Shown one piece after another: positions 58,880 to 64,000 of a stretch of DNA of 64,000 nucleotides. This DNA is from Hyphomicrobiales bacterium (lineage in GTDB: Bacteria > Pseudomonadota > Alphaproteobacteria > Rhizobiales > Rhizobiaceae): NCBI GenBank assembly GCA_900473185.1, contig UCKU01000002.1:269524-333523 (forward strand). Reading direction: 5' to 3'. The position numbers were made by a program, and so were the translations under genes. Below the pieces are notes generated by a model. The model ran no database searches. It saw only the letters and a program-made list of their open reading frames with translations, and was not told the origin of the DNA. Each line of letters begins with the position of its first letter. Position 1 is the first letter of the stretch.

Positions 58880-60190
58880 TCATTTTGTCGAATTTGCGTC
58901 TATCAATACGCGCGGCCATTCGATTCGAATGCGAGCGCCGGCATTTTCCGGATCGCGGTTTTCGAAAATCAAAGATGCGCCGGAGCGCTCCAGCAGCGTT
59001 TTGGCTATGAAAAGCCCCAGTCCCAGGCCTCCAGCCGTATCTTCCCTCTGCCGTTTGGTGACGTAGGGTTCGCCGATCCGCGTCAGAATATCGGGCGCGT
59101 AGCCGTTGCCGTCGTCCTCGATAACGATGAGCACCTTTTCGTGATCGTGCTCGACCGTGACCGTCACCTTCTCCCGCGCATAGTCGACAGCGTTCTCGAC
59201 GAGGTTGCCGAGCCCATACATGATGCCGGCATTGCGGTCGGTAACAGGCTCGCCGCTGCGCGGGCTCTTCTCTACCAATTCCAGCTTGATGCCGAATTCG
59301 CGATGTGGCGCCACGATTTCCTCCATCATCGAGGAGAGGGGTAGCCGCCGCAGATGCGCCTCGCCCTCGGCAGAGAGCGTCGTCAGCCGGCGAAGGATAT
59401 CGCGGCAGCGCTCGCTCTGGCTGCGCAGAAGCTGCACATCCTCGCGGAACCGGTCGTCATTCTTGAGCTCGCGCTCCATCTCCTTGGCAACGACGCTGAT
59501 CGTGGCAAGCGGCGTGCCGAGCTCATGGGCCGCAGCGGCTGCAAGCCCGTCGAGCTGGGATAGATGCTTCTCCCGCTGCAGCACCAACTCTGTCGCCGCC
59601 AGCGCGTCGGCAAGCTGGCTCGCTTCCATCGACACCCGATAGGCATAGAAAGCGGCAAAGGCCATGGTCGAGGCGATCGAACACCAGACGCCGAACTGCA
59701 TGACATTGTGGACGTTGATTTCCATCCCGTCGAACCACGGAAGCGGAAAAGGCGAGAAGGCAAGCACGGTAATGCAGACCATTGCAAAGCCGATCAATGG
59801 CGTACTGTAGCGGATCGGCTGTGAGGCGAAGGAAATGATGACGGGAACGCAGACCAATGCCGCAAAAGGATTGGCAAGGCCTCCAGTAATGAAGAGCAGC
59901 GCGCAGAGCTGCAGAAGGTCGAAACCCAAAAGCGCGAAAGCAGCACGCGGCTCAAGCCGGTGAGTCGGCGGATAGCGAATCGTCAGATAGAAATTCACCC
60001 CGGCGAGTGCGGCAATCAGCGAGCAGCTGGCAACCAGTGGCAGGGGGAATTTCAACAGGAACGCGACAATGAAAACTGTTACCGCCTGGCCGGTGACCGC
60101 CAGCCATCGCAATCGCACCAAAGTCTGCAGGCGTAGCCGGCGGCTGCTTAGCCTGTCTTCCCGTGTCTGGATTTCGGTCTTCTCAATCAC
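58880..60190 (-). CDS. actS: Redox sensor histidine kinase ActS (RegB/PrrB type)
   Basis: The 436-residue kinase has six predicted helices in about 28-185, including the quinone-linked loop GGLANPF (103-109). The phosphoacceptor is H222 in AAAAAHELGTPLATI, and the redox-active cysteine equivalent to RegB C265 is C262 in SERCRDILRRL. ATPase motifs NLVENAVDY, DDGNGY and GLGLGLFIA are present. The start is GTG at 60188-60190. Its promoter side carries a RIME-like repeat. Confidence 0.94.
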   Translation of the reverse strand: MIEKTEIQTREDRLSSRRLRLQTLVRLRWLAVTGQAVTVFIVAFLLKFPLPLVASCSLIAALAGVNFYLTIRYPPTHRLEPRAAFALLGFDLLQLCALLFITGGLANPFAALVCVPVIISFASQPIRYSTPLIGFAMVCITVLAFSPFPLPWFDGMEINVHNVMQFGVWCSIASTMAFAAFYAYRVSMEASQLADALAATELVLQREKHLSQLDGLAAAAAHELGTPLATISVVAKEMERELKNDDRFREDVQLLRSQSERCRDILRRLTTLSAEGEAHLRRLPLSSMMEEIVAPHREFGIKLELVEKSPRSGEPVTDRNAGIMYGLGNLVENAVDYAREKVTVTVEHDHEKVLIVIEDDGNGYAPDILTRIGEPYVTKRQREDTAGGLGLGLFIAKTLLERSGASLIFENRDPENAGARIRIEWPRVLIDANSTK

Positions 60191-60202
60191 GCCGCACTCC
60201 TA

Positions 60203-60300
60203 CAGCATCGTCCGAAAATCGGAATCGATTTCGGAAAGTCTGATGCATAGATTCAAAGAGTTAGAGCGTCCTTTGCGCGTCCGAATGGGCCACGGGGCTC
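60203..60300. repeat. RIME-like Rhizobium intergenic mosaic element
   Basis: The gap between actS and hrpB has the two-palindrome layout of RIME. First unit: CCGAAAATCG (60212-60221) facing CGATTTCGG (60226-60234), flanked by GCATCG and TGATGC. Second unit from about 60263 (AGAGCGTCC, TTTGCGCGTCC), with a diverged right half. RIME elements are dispersed in Rhizobium and related genomes. Only one copy was noticed in the window. No gene in this 123-base gap. Confidence 0.65.
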
Positions 60301-60313
60301 CAACGCCGGCGGA

Positions 60314-62779
60314 CTATGTACCACGGGGCTTTGCCCTTGTCGTCGGCACCGCTTCATCAGGCTTTTCCGGCCAGGGATGTCTTGGATAGCGCCCCCGCAT
60401 ATCCGCGCGCACATCCTTCCACGAGCCCGCCCAGAAACCTGGCAGGTCGCGGGTCGTCTGGATAGGCCTGTGGGCCGGCGAAGTAAGCTCCAGCAGCAGG
60501 GGCAATCGTCCGCCGGCCACCGCCGGGTGCTGCTTGAGACCTAAGAGCTCTTGTACCCGGATCGTCAGCGTCGGTTCTTCGCCGTCGTATTGGATTGGAT
60601 GGCGTTGCCCCGTTGGCGCCTCGAAATGCGTTGGTGCAAGCCATGCGAGATCGCGCTGCAGGTCGTGTGGCACGAGTGCCATCAGTCCGTTGGAGAGCCC
60701 GGAGGCGGAAATATCCGAAAGCCCTCGCGCGTCCATCTGGAAAGGGATGAACCAGTCTTCCATGCGGTCAAGCAGTGCTTCGTCGCTCATATCGGGCCAT
60801 GGTTCACCGATCGTCCGGTGCAGGAAGCCGATCCGCTCCCGAAGCTGCAGAGCCTCCTTGGAAAAGGGAAGCTGATCGAGCCCCAGCTCCTGCAATCCTT
60901 GCGCAAGCGCCCGTACCACCGCCTCGCCCGAGGGGCGTGGGAGCGGCGCTTCCTCGAAAACGATCGCGCCGAGTCTTGTGGCCCGGCGTGCCCGCACCTG
61001 CCGGCTCTGCCTGTCGAAAAAGGTCTGATCGTCCGTCCGGATTTCGCCCGGCAGCTCGGCTTCGATGTCGGCGCGGGAGACGTCCGCTGCTGCCAGAATT
61101 CTCCCCTGCGCGGCCCGACCCGTCAGATCGGCGATTACGAGCATCTGGCTGCCGGCCAGCCGCTCGGTCTCCGCAAGCTCGGCGCCTCGGCCGTTCGCCA
61201 TGACATACCGCCCGCGCGCGCCGCGCTGAAGTGCGATTCGATCCGGGAAAGCGTGCAGCAGAAGCCTTCCCGCAAGCACAGGTTCAGCACTCGAAACCTT
61301 GTTGAAGCCTTCCGAGAGCCTTCCCGCGAGCCGTCTCGAAGCCTCGGCCCTTTCGCCTTTTTCACCTTTGAACCGTCGCAGGCGCTCTTCCAGATCGATG
61401 CTGGTGCCGCCGAGCCCCTGCTCAGTCAGCAGCACGGATATCAGCGCCGCATCCCTGGCATGACCCGATTCGCCAGCCGAAACCACCATGGCGGCCAGCC
61501 GCGGCGGCAGGGCGAGGTCGCGCATCACCTTCCCTCGCGCCGTCAACGCGCCGTCTTTGTCCAGCGCCCCAAGCTGCGCCAATAGCGCGCGTGCTTCCTT
61601 GATTGTCGTCTCCGGCGGCTGATCGACAAAAGCGAGCGATTTCGTATCCTGAACGCCCCAATGGGCGAGATCGAGCACGAGACCGGAAAGATCGCTCGAA
61701 AGAATCTGTGGTGGTGTGAAGGCCGGAAGTGCCGCCGTCTGGCCCTGATGCCACAGGCGGATCGCGATACCAGGTTCTGTCCTTCCCGCGCGGCCGGCAC
61801 GCTGATCGGCCGAAGCGCGCGACACCCGCACGGTTTCGAGCCGCGTGATGCCCGTCGATGCCTCGAAGACCGGCAGTCGCTGCAGCCCGCTGTCGATCAC
61901 GATCCGCACGCCGTCGATGGTGATCGAAGTTTCGGCAATCGAGGTCGCAAGCACGATTTTGCGCGTGCCTGGTGCCGCAGGGCGGATCGCCGCATCCTGC
62001 TCCTTCTGGCTGAGATTGCCGTAGAGCGGTGCAATCAGCGTCTCGGCGCCGAACCGTCCTTCGAGCCGCTCTGCCGTCCGGGTGATCTCCGCCTGGCCAG
62101 GAAGGAAGGCGAGAATCGATCCGGATTCGCTCGCATGAAAACCGGCGATCGCCCGCACCATCGCGTCTTCAATGCGCTCGCCGCCCGGCCGGTCCTGATA
62201 GCGGATATCAATCGGAAAGCTTCGCCCCGTACTTTCGATAACAGGCGGATGATTAAGCAGTGCAGCGACCCGTTCGATATCGAGCGTGGCCGACATGACA
62301 AGGATACGCAGGTCCTCGCGAAGCGCCGATTGAACGTCGAGCGCCAGCGCAAGGCCGAAATCGGCATCCAGCGACCGCTCGTGAAATTCGTCGAAGATGA
62401 CGGTGGAGACACCTGAGAGTTCGGGATCATCGAGGATCATGCGGGCGAAGACGCCCTCGGTAACAACCTCGATCCGCGTCTTGGTTGATATCCGGTTGTC
62501 GAGGCGCATGCGGTAACCGACCGTTTCGCCCACCTGTTCGCCAAGCAGGGACGCCATGCGGCCAGCCGCGGCGCGCGCCGCCAGCCGGCGGGGCTCCAGC
62601 AGGATGATCTTCCCGTCGTCGCGCCAGGCCTGACCGAGCAGATGAAGCGGTACGAGCGTCGTTTTGCCGGCGCCTGGAGGAGCCGAAAGCACGGCTCGTT
62701 TCTCCTTGCCAAGCGCCGCGCTAATATTGGGCAGCACATGCAAAACCGGAAGCTCCGGCAAAGAAGGCGTCGTCTTCAC
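60314..62779 (-). CDS. hrpB: ATP-dependent helicase HrpB
   Basis: The 821-residue DEAH-type helicase has Walker A in SAPPGAGKTTLVPLHLL (about 34-50), DEFHERSLDADF as motif II, SATLD as motif III, QRAGRAGRTEPG as motif VI, HA2/OB-like regions and the HrpB C-terminal domain. Physiological role unclear. The start is GTG overlapping the stop of the cyclodeaminase-family gene (GTGA), so the pair is coupled. Confidence 0.93.
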   Translation of the reverse strand: MKTTPSLPELPVLHVLPNISAALGKEKRAVLSAPPGAGKTTLVPLHLLGQAWRDDGKIILLEPRRLAARAAAGRMASLLGEQVGETVGYRMRLDNRISTKTRIEVVTEGVFARMILDDPELSGVSTVIFDEFHERSLDADFGLALALDVQSALREDLRILVMSATLDIERVAALLNHPPVIESTGRSFPIDIRYQDRPGGERIEDAMVRAIAGFHASESGSILAFLPGQAEITRTAERLEGRFGAETLIAPLYGNLSQKEQDAAIRPAAPGTRKIVLATSIAETSITIDGVRIVIDSGLQRLPVFEASTGITRLETVRVSRASADQRAGRAGRTEPGIAIRLWHQGQTAALPAFTPPQILSSDLSGLVLDLAHWGVQDTKSLAFVDQPPETTIKEARALLAQLGALDKDGALTARGKVMRDLALPPRLAAMVVSAGESGHARDAALISVLLTEQGLGGTSIDLEERLRRFKGEKGERAEASRRLAGRLSEGFNKVSSAEPVLAGRLLLHAFPDRIALQRGARGRYVMANGRGAELAETERLAGSQMLVIADLTGRAAQGRILAAADVSRADIEAELPGEIRTDDQTFFDRQSRQVRARRATRLGAIVFEEAPLPRPSGEAVVRALAQGLQELGLDQLPFSKEALQLRERIGFLHRTIGEPWPDMSDEALLDRMEDWFIPFQMDARGLSDISASGLSNGLMALVPHDLQRDLAWLAPTHFEAPTGQRHPIQYDGEEPTLTIRVQELLGLKQHPAVAGGRLPLLLELTSPAHRPIQTTRDLPGFWAGSWKDVRADMRGRYPRHPWPEKPDEAVPTTRAKPRGT

Positions 62780-63723
62780 TTTCGGCCCGTCACCATTTCA
62801 TAGGCAAGGATGGCAGCGGCCAGATCCTCGAGCGCTGCGCCAACGGATTTGAAGAGCGTGATCTCCTGATCATCTTTCCGCCCGTCACAGGCGCCCGATA
62901 TCAGCTCTGCCAGCTCACCGCGTATATCGCTCTCTTTCAGCAGCCCGCTCCTCAAAGGTTGGACGATATCGCCGCCTTCGCTCAGCGCGCCTGCCCTCGT
63001 GTCAACATAGACGGCGGAGCGCAGCACGGCCGCATCGTCGCTCTCCCGCATGCTGGGCTTAAAGGCGCCAACCAAATCGAGATGGGCGCCGGGCTTAAGC
63101 CATTCGCCTCGAACAAGTGGCTCACTGGAGAGCGTCGCGCAAGAAATGATATCAGCTGTTCTTGCGGCCGCTTCAATATCGCTCACCGCCTCGGCCCGCA
63201 GCCCAAGAGCCCGCGCTTCCTCCGCCGCCTTCTCCGCCGCCTTGCTATTGCGTCCCCAGATACGGTAGCGCCGGATCGACCTGACTGTCCCATGCGCCTG
63301 CATGAGGTTAAGTGAAAGCCGGCCGGTGCCACAGACCAGCATTTCTTCTGCATCTGTCCGGGAAAGATAGCGTGATGCCAAGGCCGAGGTCGCTGCCGTC
63401 CGCCGCGCCGTCAATTCTCCGCCCTCGATGACGGCCAGCATCTGTCCGGTTGCCGCAGAAGAAAGAAGATAGCTCCCGAAGATCGCAGGCAGGCTGCGAC
63501 GAACATTGCCGGGAAACACCGAAACCGTCTTGATGCCTGTATATTGTCCGGGAAGCCAGGCCGGCATGAGCAGCAGGGTGGCATTCTCCTCTCCTGGAAC
63601 CTCCATGTCGTGATGATGGCGGACCGGCATAACACAATCGCTTCGAAACATCGCTTCGATCGCATCAATGAGCTGCACCCAAGGCAGCGCTGACCGCGTC
63701 TGGTCTTCATCGAGGACAAGCAT
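62776..63723 (-). CDS. Ornithine cyclodeaminase/mu-crystallin-family protein
   Basis: The 315-residue protein has the family fold with the lysine in YTGIKTVSVFPGN, GGELTARRTAATSALAS, and the Rossmann loop VCGTGRLSLNLMQAH. The ornithine cyclodeaminase catalytic aspartate motif (GGDxPGKxE) is not present: the region reads HLDLVGAFKPSMRESDD, more like the delta1-pyrroline-2-carboxylate reductases. A reductase for a cyclic imine is therefore favoured over true ornithine cyclodeaminase. It is the first gene of the pair with hrpB. Confidence 0.82.
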   Translation of the reverse strand: MLVLDEDQTRSALPWVQLIDAIEAMFRSDCVMPVRHHHDMEVPGEENATLLLMPAWLPGQYTGIKTVSVFPGNVRRSLPAIFGSYLLSSAATGQMLAVIEGGELTARRTAATSALASRYLSRTDAEEMLVCGTGRLSLNLMQAHGTVRSIRRYRIWGRNSKAAEKAAEEARALGLRAEAVSDIEAAARTADIISCATLSSEPLVRGEWLKPGAHLDLVGAFKPSMRESDDAAVLRSAVYVDTRAGALSEGGDIVQPLRSGLLKESDIRGELAELISGACDGRKDDQEITLFKSVGAALEDLAAAILAYEMVTGRK

Positions 63724-64000
63724 TCCGAACTCCCCAAAGGCATGGATATATTCCGTGTCAAACTACCGATTGGGACGGTTGAGGCAAGCGCCCTGGAAGT
63801 CACCTGCACGCCGGCCCATATAAAGGCAGCACACGAAGCCGACACTGATTGGCCGGAATCGGCGAAAGTCGATCCGAAACGGGCTGATTTGACCGCGAAA
63901 TTCCTCCCTTCGACCGGAGGCCATAAAACTGTCAGCAAAATCAAACCGTTACAAAAATGTCAAAAAAGTTGGTTTGGTGGTGTTGACTGTTTCGGTGGGG
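63724..64000. other. Intergenic end of window; possible strong promoter beyond
   Basis: These 277 bases show no supported gene (a minus frame through 63944 extends the cyclodeaminase antisense region and lacks family sequence). CCTCC/GGAGG inverted bases occur near 63904-63925. The last 60 bases are AT-rich (AAACCGTTACAAAAATGTC), then TTGACT at 63983-63988. A -10 would fall just beyond the window. Confidence 0.5.
63983..63988 (+). promoter_or_regulatory. TTGACT -35-like element at the window edge
   Basis: TTGACT preceded by A/T-rich sequence resembling an UP element. In related genomes an rRNA operon lies in this neighbourhood, so an rrn promoter is a reasonable guess; the -10 region is not in the window. 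Confidence 0.4.

Noticed and set aside
63411..63944. 177-codon minus-strand frame at the right end
   Set aside because: Overlaps the cyclodeaminase-family gene in another frame and shows no domain.

Overview
The window is a gene-dense, moderately GC-rich stretch of an alphaproteobacterial main chromosome. It is almost certainly from the Rhizobiaceae, and Rhizobium or Agrobacterium is the best guess. The support is the gene order rho-hemJ-hemE | PPDK regulator-maf-aroE-coaE-dnaQ-secB, the rhizobial signatures ChvG/ChvI, ActS/ActR, DivL, a short HPr kinase, TimA and a TsaE-AmgK fusion, and one intergenic repeat that resembles the rhizobial RIME element. No tRNA, rRNA, CRISPR array, prophage or insertion sequence was seen. 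The window reads as conserved, vertically inherited core chromosome.

Left end (1-2186): the first codons of rho, then hemJ and hemE on the minus strand. The 402-base gap between hemE and the divergent PPDK regulator holds two consensus DnaA boxes, an AT-rich tract and a cluster of GANTC (CcrM) sites. It is very likely the chromosomal origin oriC, so plus-strand genes to its right lie on the leading strand.

2.2-14.2 kb: a plus-strand housekeeping series with overlapping genes (PPDK regulator, maf, aroE, coaE, dnaQ), then secB and fxsA on minus, then timA-mltA-smr-xre and gyrB, a nitroreductase, and a glutathionyl-hydroquinone reductase. 14.3-23.2 kb: an FAH-family hydrolase, PHB depolymerase phaZ, a DUF2852 protein, a YgjP-like metallopeptidase, and trpF-trpB-trpA-accD-folC.

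23.2-35.2 kb is a minus-strand array, read as divL, tsaE-amgK fusion, murU, addB, addA, trxA. It mixes cell-cycle control, tRNA t6A modification, muropeptide recycling and recombinational repair. 35.4-42.9 kb holds ahcY behind a strong palindromic operator, then the regulatory block chvI-chvG-hprK-EIIA(Man)-HPr, and divergent pckA. This block joins envelope/acid sensing to an incomplete PTS next to the first gluconeogenic gene.

42.9-53.1 kb: arfB, alkB, coaA, the histidine cluster (hisB, DUF2628, hisH, two small unknown genes, hisA, hisF, hisE), then hslV-GNAT-hslU and a secreted DUF1402 protein. 53.1-64.0 kb: a cytochrome P450, malate synthase G, a lipoprotein L,D-transpeptidase, mmcB, the redox two-component pair actS-actR, a RIME-like repeat, hrpB and an ornithine-cyclodeaminase-family reductase. 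The last bases carry a TTGACT -35-like element that may belong to a strong promoter, possibly of an rRNA operon, just beyond the window.

No wholly new system was proven. The strongest leads are the origin with its methylation-site cluster, the DivL tyrosine H-box in a mixed operon, the TsaE-AmgK/MurU coupling, the AccD and AddB proteins that have lost their metal-binding cysteines, the ahcY palindrome, and the GNAT gene embedded in hslVU.
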